NCBI RefSeq assembly: GCF_036924515.1
Contig: NZ_JAZHRR010000001.1
Span: 6,419,001-6,483,000, forward strand
Length of the DNA stretch: 64,000 nt
Direction: 5' to 3'
Source of the DNA: Bradyrhizobium sp. AZCC 1610
GTDB taxonomy: Bacteria; Pseudomonadota; Alphaproteobacteria; Rhizobiales; Xanthobacteraceae
Positions 58,106-64,000 of this stretch are shown here, in pieces (the stretch's first letter is position 1; every line of letters begins with the position of its first letter). The translations under genes and the position numbers were made by a program. The notes beneath the pieces were generated by a model that did no database searches, had not been told where the DNA came from, and was given only the letters and a program-made list of their open reading frames with translations.

Positions 58106-59002
58106 ATGTCGCTGAAAGCCGTGAGAGTGATCGAAATACCGGACGCGACCGGCAGCGCGTTCGATCACGGCGTCTTTGATGCCAAGAGCCGCCGCGTCTT
58201 TATTGCGCACACCGCGCGCAGCACGATCGAGGTAATCGATCACGACGCCGGGCGTCACATTGCAACACTGCCGGGCTTTCCCGGCGCGGCCGGCGCCGTT
58301 TCCGACGATGGGGAAATCCTCGTCACCAACCGCGGCTCAGCGTCCCTTGCCTGGCTGGATGCCTCGACGCTCCAAACGAAGGCCGTGCTCAAGACCGGCC
58401 CGAGACCGAATGGCGCGGCGATCGTCAAATCGCTGTCGCTCGGCATCGCCGCCTGTATCGGGGACGAGCGCCACCCGCCGACCCTGCAAGCGTTCCATCT
58501 GAATGATGGCAGCGGGAAAACAATGAATCTGCCGGGGCGTCCGCGCTGGTGTGTCACCGATGCCGCGGCCGAACGGCTGTTCCTCTGCATTCGCGAACCT
58601 TCGTTGATTCTCGTCACGAGCCTGCCAGATTTGAGCCCGATCGCTCAATGGCGGCTGCCTTCGGGAGGCGCGCATGGTCTCGACATCGACCATGCAGCCG
58701 GCCGCCTCTACGCGGCCTGCGACGACGGCGCGCTGGTCGAAGTCGATAGCCGCTCGGGCGAGGTCACCAACGTCTGGCCGATCGCTGGCCCGCCGGACGT
58801 GACGTTCTTCAACCCCGCGACCGGCCTGGTTCACGTCGCGATCGGGGAGCCTGGGCTTGTCGAAACCGTCGATCCTCGCACCGGTCAAGGCATGCAGACC
58901 ACTACCGGCGCCGGCGCTCATACGACTGTGCTGGTGCCGCCGGACCAATTGTACGTGATCTCACCCGCGCATAGCGGAATTCTCGTCCTTTCGGACACCT
59001 GA
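58106..59002 (+). CDS. YncE-like beta-propeller protein
   Basis: 298 residues from ATG 58106 (GAGG 5 nt upstream). The repeats follow the YVTN/YncE pattern: VFIAHTARSTIEVIDHDAGR, SLAWLDASTLQTKAVLKTGP, RLYAACDDGALVEVDSRSGE, LVHVAIGEPGLVETVDPRTG. About six or seven blades. No signal sequence is visible, so a cytoplasmic location is likely unless the start is wrong; the open frame to 57962 contains none either. It is followed by the ChrB-C gene after 38 bp. Confidence 0.82.
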   Translation: MSLKAVRVIEIPDATGSAFDHGVFDAKSRRVFIAHTARSTIEVIDHDAGRHIATLPGFPGAAGAVSDDGEILVTNRGSASLAWLDASTLQTKAVLKTGPRPNGAAIVKSLSLGIAACIGDERHPPTLQAFHLNDGSGKTMNLPGRPRWCVTDAAAERLFLCIREPSLILVTSLPDLSPIAQWRLPSGGAHGLDIDHAAGRLYAACDDGALVEVDSRSGEVTNVWPIAGPPDVTFFNPATGLVHVAIGEPGLVETVDPRTGQGMQTTTGAGAHTTVLVPPDQLYVISPAHSGILVLSDT

Positions 59003-59040
59003 TGTTCGTGCGGACACAAGCACCGTAAAGGAGACTCAGC

Positions 59041-59505
59041 ATGAAATGGATCACCCGCGAAAAGGTCAAGGTAGATCGCGTCGCCTGCCCATGGCTCATC
59101 AAGAAGTTCGTCGATAAGGACGCCGAGTTCGTCTTTGTGCCTGCGGAGAAGGTGATGATGGAGGCAACGCGCCTCGATGCCATTCCCTACGACGTCAAAG
59201 ACGTCGAGCTTGGCCATCACGGCAAGGAATGCTCGTTCGAAGCCATCCTGAAGAAGTACAAACTCACCGGCGACCCCGCTCTGGTGTTGCTGGGGCGGAT
59301 TGTTAACGGCGCCGACACCGACAACACGTTGTACCATCAGCCGGAAGGACCGGGCCTGGAAGCTGTCGCCGAAGGCTTCCGGCATCTCGGCTTCAAGGAT
59401 GACCACTCACAAAACGCGGCGGAGTGGATCGTCTACGACGCGCTCTATGCGTATTGCCAGGAGATGATAAGGCGCGGCAAGCCGCACGGCGACTTCATGA
59501 GTTGA
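59041..59505 (+). CDS. ChrB C-terminal domain protein (chromate resistance)
   Basis: 154 residues. MKWITREKVKVDRVACPWLI, then KKFVDKDAEFVFVPAEKV, GHHGKECSFEAILKKYKLTG and DDHSQNAAEWIVYDALYAYC match the stand-alone C-terminal ChrB domain (VDRxACPWLIxxFID). In known chr operons ChrB is a chromate-responsive regulator whose C-terminal half has this domain; alone it may be an enzyme or sensor. No ChrA is present in this window. AGGAGAC precedes ATG. Confidence 0.9.
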   Translation: MKWITREKVKVDRVACPWLIKKFVDKDAEFVFVPAEKVMMEATRLDAIPYDVKDVELGHHGKECSFEAILKKYKLTGDPALVLLGRIVNGADTDNTLYHQPEGPGLEAVAEGFRHLGFKDDHSQNAAEWIVYDALYAYCQEMIRRGKPHGDFMS

Positions 59506-59628
59506 TGCTCGCTTACAATCGCTTGAGCACCAAGGGTGGGTATGATAGAGAAATCACTCGGGCCATTGACAACCGCCCGATGAGCTCCCGCAGCCAAGCG
59601 TTGTTTCGCTCCATTACGGAGGTGAAAC

Positions 59629-59889
59629 ATGTCTTGCGGCAGCACGACCTGCAATTCAACCAACACTCTCGGCGCAGCTTCACCCATTTTCCCGGATCTT
59701 AGATGGTCCTGGAAAGTTCCTCTTACGTGGCTTGTCGAAATAGCCCGGTGGTGGGGACGACGATACCAGTACGGAGAACTTCTCGAACTTGATGACCGGC
59801 TGCTCGCCGACATCGGCATTTCTAGGACGGTCGTCGAAGAAATACGCAAGTCTTCTTTGTACGAGCGTGCGTGGCGCGACAGCAAATGA
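59629..59889 (+). CDS. DUF1127 domain protein
   Basis: 86 residues (MSCGSTTCNSTNTLGAASPI); ACGGAGGTG upstream is a very good ribosome site. C-terminal DUF1127 motif: WWGRRYQYGELLELDDRLLA, DIGISRTVVEEIRKSSLYER. The N-terminus has two cysteines (CGSTTC). It overlaps the next gene by ATGA, indicating coupled translation. Confidence 0.85.
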   Translation: MSCGSTTCNSTNTLGAASPIFPDLRWSWKVPLTWLVEIARWWGRRYQYGELLELDDRLLADIGISRTVVEEIRKSSLYERAWRDSK

Positions 59890-60584
59890 CAGTCCAAGGC
59901 AAAAGCGGACATCGGGCTTGTCCCTTCAGACCAGTTCTTCGCGCATTTCTCGCCGCGTGCTTCCTCGCGGACGCGGGATTGTTCGCGTCCGCACAAACAG
60001 GAGCCGCCATGATGATTGCTATTGATCGCATGACGCTGGGATCACCGCCTTCAGGATTCACCTTCGCACGGACCGGACGGGGTGCCGAGGGCGAATGGAC
60101 CGTGACCGCCGATCCGACAGCGACGACGGGCCGCGCCATCGAGCAGACCAACACGGATCGCACCGACTACCGCTTTCCGCTCGCCATTCATCAAAGTTTT
60201 TCGGCCGCCAATGTCGCCGTCGAGCTCCGCTTCAAGGCGGTCGCCGGCAAGATCGATCAGGCCGCCGGCATCGCTGTGCGGCTGCGGGACGCGGACAATT
60301 ATTATGTGGTCCGCGCCAACGCGTTGGAGAACAATGTCCGCTTCTATCGCATCATCCAAGGCCGGCGCGAGCAGCTGAAAGGCGTCGATTTGCCGGTCAC
60401 GGCGAACGAATGGCACAGTCTTGGCCTGCGCGCCGAGGGTGAGCGGTTCACTGTATCCTATGACGGCAAGACGCTGTTCAGCGCGACCGACCGCACCTTT
60501 GCCGAACCAGGCGGAGTGGCACTCTGGACCAAGGCCGACAGCGTGACCCGCTTCAACCAGATCGCGATCACGCCGCTGCCGTAA
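59886..60584 (+). CDS. Exported laminin-G-like (DUF1080-type) protein, paralogue of 50916-51641
   Basis: 232 residues from ATG 59886, overlapping the DUF1127 stop. Signal-like helix FRPVLRAFLAACFLADAGLF, cleaved near ASA-Q. The C-terminal jelly roll reads AVELRFKAVAGKIDQAAGIA, NYYVVRANALENNVRFYRII and EWHSLGLRAEGERFTVSYDG, GGVALWTKADSVTRFNQIAI. These match the paralogue at 50916 segment for segment. Function unknown; it may bind carbohydrate or lipid head groups in the periplasm. Confidence 0.78.
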   Translation: MTVQGKSGHRACPFRPVLRAFLAACFLADAGLFASAQTGAAMMIAIDRMTLGSPPSGFTFARTGRGAEGEWTVTADPTATTGRAIEQTNTDRTDYRFPLAIHQSFSAANVAVELRFKAVAGKIDQAAGIAVRLRDADNYYVVRANALENNVRFYRIIQGRREQLKGVDLPVTANEWHSLGLRAEGERFTVSYDGKTLFSATDRTFAEPGGVALWTKADSVTRFNQIAITPLP

Positions 60585-60686
60585 CCGTCATTCCGCAAGG
60601 GAGACACGACAAAGCTTACCCTAGCCCAAGCGGCCGAGGATAACGTCGCTGATTCCCTGCTCCCAATGCCCTGCTCCCGGAGTAAA

Positions 60687-61748
60687 TTAGTGCGGATGCC
60701 GATGATGCAGGTCGGGACAATGCGGGTGCTTATGTCGGAGCGGCTTGTGATCGTGCCAATGCGAATGTGGTTCATCAGTAAACGGCCCGTCGTGATGATG
60801 CTGGTGATGCTCATCGTGAACATGCCGGTGTTCATGCGCCAGAGCGTCGTGAACATGCTCGTGTTCGTGTCTTTCCGTTAGGTGCAGCCATAGACCTAAC
60901 CCCATCAGCAGCGCGGCGACGGCAAGCTTGAGCGTAAATGGATCTCCCAAGCCCAAGGCGATCAGTGCGCCGATAAAGGGAGCGAGCGAGAAGTAGGCGC
61001 CGGTACGAGCGGTGCCGAGATGACGAAGGGCGAGCACGAAAAGAACAAGGCTCACGCCGATCCCAACGAATCCCAAAACTGCAGCCATGGTCGCGACGCC
61101 GGCCGAAGGCAAGGCGTCGCCAAGCCAAAATCCGCCGGCGATGTTCGCCGCTCCGGCCACCAAGCCTTTGACCATTGCAATGGTAACCGGGTCGGCCGAC
61201 GACAGGTTTCGGGTCAGGTTGTTGTCGATGCCCCAACACAGGCAAGCGGCAGCAATTAGTGCCGCGCCTACGTCAAGCGAAAGGCCCTGTCCTTCCCACG
61301 ACAAGACCATTGCGCCGAGGACGATCGCCAAGGCGCCCACCAACAAACGCCTGTCGACGTTTTCGCGAAAGACGAGCCACGCAATTCCCATTGTTGCAAG
61401 GCTCTCGAGATTTAGCATCAATGATCCGGAGGAGGCAGATGTCTTGCCAAGTCCAAGCATCAAAAACACTGGACCAAGGATACCCCCAGAGATAACTACG
61501 GCTGCGAGCCGGGGCAGGTCGTGTCGTCTTAAGGAGGCCTCAGGCGCCGAGAGTCCAATCGCGGCGCGCGCGATGTGCACGGCGACCAGGCCCAGGCCTG
61601 CTCCGAGGTAGAGCAGGCCTGCGAGCATCTGAGGATCAATGCTGGCGAGCAGCAATTTAGATAACGGCGCGGCAGCACCAAACAGTACGGCCGAGCCGAG
61701 GGCCAATGGGACCCCCGGCAATTGGACCGCTGATTGATTGAGCTGCAT
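60687..61748 (-). CDS. EamA/DMT family transporter with histidine-rich tail
   Basis: 353 residues. Ten membrane helices in two EamA halves (GVPLALGSAVLFGAAAPLSK; ALIAAACLCWGIDNNLTRNL). Beyond the tenth helix, about 65 cytoplasmic or periplasmic residues are almost only His with Glu/Asp (EHEHVHDALAHEHRHVHDEH, HHHDGPFTDEPHSHWHDHK), able to bind Ni, Co or Zn. The combination suggests metal-linked efflux rather than a plain metabolite exporter. Downstream gene on the same strand is none; upstream 61861-61962 may be a small peptide. Confidence 0.88.
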   Translation of the reverse strand: MQLNQSAVQLPGVPLALGSAVLFGAAAPLSKLLLASIDPQMLAGLLYLGAGLGLVAVHIARAAIGLSAPEASLRRHDLPRLAAVVISGGILGPVFLMLGLGKTSASSGSLMLNLESLATMGIAWLVFRENVDRRLLVGALAIVLGAMVLSWEGQGLSLDVGAALIAAACLCWGIDNNLTRNLSSADPVTIAMVKGLVAGAANIAGGFWLGDALPSAGVATMAAVLGFVGIGVSLVLFVLALRHLGTARTGAYFSLAPFIGALIALGLGDPFTLKLAVAALLMGLGLWLHLTERHEHEHVHDALAHEHRHVHDEHHQHHHDGPFTDEPHSHWHDHKPLRHKHPHCPDLHHRHPH

Positions 61749-61860
61749 GGGGCTTGACCTTACTCCGCTGTATATCTCGCCGTCAGAGAATGACCATGCA
61801 GGCTGGCTGAGAATACGACGACGGCCTTTGGCGTAAGCTCCGCCTGAAGTTTTCCGGTCA

Positions 61861-61962
61861 TCATGTTCGGGCTGGCGGGGTAAGCGGAACGGTCACCGTC
61901 TTGCCACTGTCCTGAACCGTTGCGCGCCCGCGCATGTCCTTTGGTCGAAAGCGGCGAACCAT
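61861..61962 (-). CDS. Possible 33-residue basic peptide upstream of the EamA gene
   Basis: ATG 61962 follows GGGAG by 7 nt and encodes MVRRFRPKDMRGRATVQDSG followed by KTVTVPLTPPART. Codon-level support is thin and no family is known. Other frames in 61749-62129 lack ribosome sites, so the rest is treated as intergenic. Confidence 0.3.
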   Translation of the reverse strand: MVRRFRPKDMRGRATVQDSGKTVTVPLTPPART

Positions 61963-62129
61963 CGTCGTCTCCCACATACGGTATCCAAACCCTTCCGGAC
62001 AAACGCGATCGGAATCAAAACCCGCTTAATTCACAAGTACCTCTCCCAGGCGCTCTGCCATAGAGCTTGTCGCTCAGGCATTGACGCATCCGTACGCGAG
62101 AATATGTTGATCTCGCAAAGGGATCATCA

Positions 62130-62840
62130 ATGAATCGCGAGCCCGGGTCAGGAAAAACCTGTCGGATGCGCAATATGCAAATACACCAGTTGTGCTTGTT
62201 CAGGCGCTCTTACCGAGTCGCTAGTTGGCATTCGCGCATAAGCCGACGGTCCTTGTGGGCCATTTTGTTTATTTTGGTGTTCCCCGCCTACTGCCTAGCC
62301 GGTGAAGGGAAACCCATCAGCATCACCGTGGCGGCCGACCACACGAAGGCCAACGGAGAACCCTGGGACGGCATTCCAGGCCTTGGCGGGGGGCGCGGTC
62401 CGACGGCCATTCCCATCCCCAACAAAAATGCGCCGGATCTGGCGGTCTGCGTTGTTCGTTTGGAAACGCCTCCGGAATGCAGCATGCGGTATGTGAACTT
62501 GAAACAATATTCGCTGTGCCAGAACAGCTATGATTGCATTTTCAAGCGGGTGAGCATCCCCGATGGTCCTTTCGGGCTCATCATTCTGGATTTGGACTTA
62601 CAGCGGCATGACCTAGTTGGTTTCCTTTTAATGACGGCTGGGAAGGCACTTACTCCTGACCAGCGAGCCGCTTTGGAAAGTGAGATTCGGAGAAGAGCCG
62701 ACCAGTTAGCGCCAGCTTTTTCCCAAGGAGAGAAGCAACGCAGGTTGAGGGAGATGCTTGTTGTTCCGATGGACCGCTGCGCCGAAGCTAAGGGTTGCAG
62801 GCTCGTCCAATCCGAAATCCGCGTGAACTCCGCCGAGTGA
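62130..62840 (+). CDS. Secreted hypothetical protein
   Basis: 236 residues from ATG 62130; the true start may be a later ATG, since the hydrophobic export helix is at residues 41-57 (SLWAILFILVFPAYCLAGEG). The mature region holds ISITVAADHTKANGEPWDGI, GLGGGRGPTAIPIPNKNAPD and several cysteines (CVVRLETPPEC, CQNSYDCIF) that could form disulfides, then a helical C-terminus with CAEAKGC. No domain is recognised. It stands alone at the edge of the accessory region. Confidence 0.65.
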   Translation: MNREPGSGKTCRMRNMQIHQLCLFRRSYRVASWHSRISRRSLWAILFILVFPAYCLAGEGKPISITVAADHTKANGEPWDGIPGLGGGRGPTAIPIPNKNAPDLAVCVVRLETPPECSMRYVNLKQYSLCQNSYDCIFKRVSIPDGPFGLIILDLDLQRHDLVGFLLMTAGKALTPDQRAALESEIRRRADQLAPAFSQGEKQRRLREMLVVPMDRCAEAKGCRLVQSEIRVNSAE

Positions 62841-63089
62841 TCCTTGCCGGGGCAGTTCCGTCCCGTCGCCACATCAAAGGTGATACGAGCGGCAAGCCGC
62901 CCCTGACGTGCCGCCGTGACGGCGCAATGGGCCGGTCATCGGCAATGCCCAGGTCCGGGCATTGCCCGTGGCTTAACCCGGAAACCGCGCTAGGAGGCAT
63001 TTCTAGACGCTTTCGGCTTGAGCCTGGATATCATCGTCGAGCTGACCTTGAAACAGGCCGCTATTGACTTCAGGTGCTCTCCGGATTGG
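62841..63089. other. Gene-free stretch with a short hairpin
   Basis: GGCAATGCCCAGGTCCGGGCATTGCC near 62940-62966 is an inverted repeat (GGCAATGCCC/GGGCATTGCC), terminator-like without a T-run. No coding signal. Confidence 0.45.
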
Positions 63090-63511
63090 CGTCGGCGAAG
63101 CGCCTAACTTTGTTGCTCCGGCGAGAGCTTGGGCTGCGCCAAACTTCACACCGCGCAGCCGGGCTCGCTCGCGGCCGGCGGCGGTCCGCCTAAGAATGCC
63201 CTCTCGTGTCTTTTGAGCGATGTACCCGACCAGTGCGGCTAGCACTTCGCCCAATTCGTGCGTGGTGTCCGCCCACGGCTCCGCCAGGGATTTAGCTGCA
63301 CCACGCGATGTGATCTCGGCGAGGACGCTCGGCATCTTGAAGGGGGGCCGCCCCCCGCGTGAGACGATCGAGAGCCGACACAATCACGATATCGCCTGCC
63401 GCAGTGAGAAGTTGGTGTGAGAACGCGGCGATTATCCTTAGCGCCGCTTTCCTGTTCACAAAAGAAGCGCTTGCACCGAGCCGCGACCAGACGCGACCAC
63501 GGCTGTCGCAC
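63090..63511 (-). pseudogene. Decayed serine recombinase (resolvase/invertase) gene
   Basis: Three frames carry consecutive pieces on the minus strand: CKRFFCEQESGAKDNRRVL (after the N-terminal catalytic motif, which is missing), AAGDIVIVSALDRLTRGAAP and VLAEITSRGAAKSLAEPWAD, TTHELGEVLAALVGYIAQKT, then RTAAGRERARLRGVKFG. These are the core of Tn3-type or Hin-type resolvases. Frameshifts near 63420 and 63340 and loss of both ends show decay. Confidence 0.8.
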
Positions 63512-63576
63512 AAGGGGCTAAACGACGAACCATGGCCGCTCCGGCCGGAGGAGAGGAATCGATCCTCCAAGCTTCT

Positions 63577-63837
63577 TCACGGCGGGGCGGAGCCTTTCGC
63601 AGCATACTTCACTTGCCGGTATCGCAAGCCTTCCTTGGCGATTTCGTATGAACTCAACTCCCGCTCTGCTTTCACCCGCCGAAGATCGATTTGCGAACTC
63701 AGACTGCGGCGCACTGCGTCCACTGCCGATTGCCTGGTCGGATGCCCCACGTAGAAAAAGCAGTACTCAAAGAATACACCACCTCTTTGGCGCCGGCCGA
63801 TGCTTACGACCCACGCCTTTCTCGCGCATTCTTCCAT
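63577..63837 (-). CDS. Hypothetical small protein, possible
   Basis: 86 residues at most. The C-terminal part HPTRQSAVDAVRRSLSSQID, ELSSYEIAKEGLRYRQVKYA looks like a compact helix-strand protein; the N-terminal part may be spurious and a GTG near the VGHPTRQ segment could be the true start. No ribosome site is clear. The remaining sequence to 64000 holds an open but unrecognised frame. Confidence 0.35.
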   Translation of the reverse strand: MEECARKAWVVSIGRRQRGGVFFEYCFFYVGHPTRQSAVDAVRRSLSSQIDLRRVKAERELSSYEIAKEGLRYRQVKYAAKGSAPP

Positions 63838-64000
63838 TCGATCGCCCTGTCCCGAGATCCCACCAATCGAATCGTTCCGTGTTGTACCCGACCTTGGCCT
63901 CCGCTTGTGTCAGGATATCCCCGACAAACAAGGGTGTGCGCCCCTGTAAGGCTTCCAGCGGTGTTGATGCGTGACAGACCGTTCGACGTTTAAGCAGTCC

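Noticed and set aside
63767..64000. Open minus-strand frame to the window edge (GRTPLFVGDILTQAEAKVGY...)
   Set aside because: It has a protein-like stretch but no recognised family, its start lies outside the window, and its 3' end (RKHRPAPKRWCIL) looks random. Kept as unresolved.

Overview
The window looks like a chromosomal accessory region of a Bradyrhizobium-type alphaproteobacterium (family Nitrobacteraceae). The evidence is the high GC, small proteins typical of that genus (a DUF6894 protein, a lysine-rich MVKSQQ-type peptide, DUF1127 proteins, an SPW-repeat protein), a D-tartrate dehydratase that keeps the catalytic residues of the Bradyrhizobium enzyme, and a genus-typical intergenic repeat of about 110 bp present about 15 times. 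No rRNA, tRNA or CRISPR array was seen.

Layout. 0-2.5 kb: a DUF6894 fragment, a single-domain response regulator, tiny membrane peptides, a ligD remnant and a quinol-monooxygenase-like protein. 2.6-12.1 kb: two IS1182-type elements and one IS110/IS1111-type element surround a D-tartrate module (LysR, Bug-type binding protein, tarD). 12.4-20.9 kb: a cNMP-binding membrane protein, modA and IS5 debris, then a signalling block (universal stress protein, LuxR-type regulator, MASE1 histidine kinase, NhaD antiporter) in which two promoter regions are diverged copies of each other, followed by a CNNM/CBS protein. 21.7-31 kb: a Lon-N fusion, a 220-bp MITE, a PIG-V-like membrane protein, a PQQ-type sugar dehydrogenase, IS21 and group II intron remnants, and a 1130-residue cyclase/ATPase regulator. 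31.1-33.8 kb: the most unusual locus, a small lysine-rich Cys-free protein followed by a ferritin-like di-iron protein and an IucA/IucC-type synthetase. 34-43 kb: an intact IS110 element, a ParA pair, a DUF4239 protein, a phosphoesterase and a second, nearly identical copy of the IS110/IS1111 element.

43-62 kb has few mobile elements and looks like an envelope, metal and stress region: a dienelactone hydrolase-like protein, SPW protein, a TctDE/QseBC-like two-component pair divergent from a Tat cupin and a di-heme peroxidase, a minus-strand operon (small protein, DUF1259, phosphatase-like protein, ABC ATPase, permease/GldG fusion, laminin-G-like protein), a GcvA-like LysR, a GST, a beta-propeller protein, a ChrB C-terminal protein, a second laminin-G-like paralogue and an EamA transporter with a histidine-rich tail. 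The last kilobase holds a decayed serine recombinase.

General theme: the intergenic repeat acts as a landing pad. Three IS110/IS1111 elements adjoin the same GGGTCA position, an IS1182 element and the MITE share one CCCTC target, and another IS1182 element sits at TGCC. The two near-identical IS110 copies lie in direct orientation about 34 kb apart and bracket the tartrate, NhaD, cyclase and NIS-synthetase loci.
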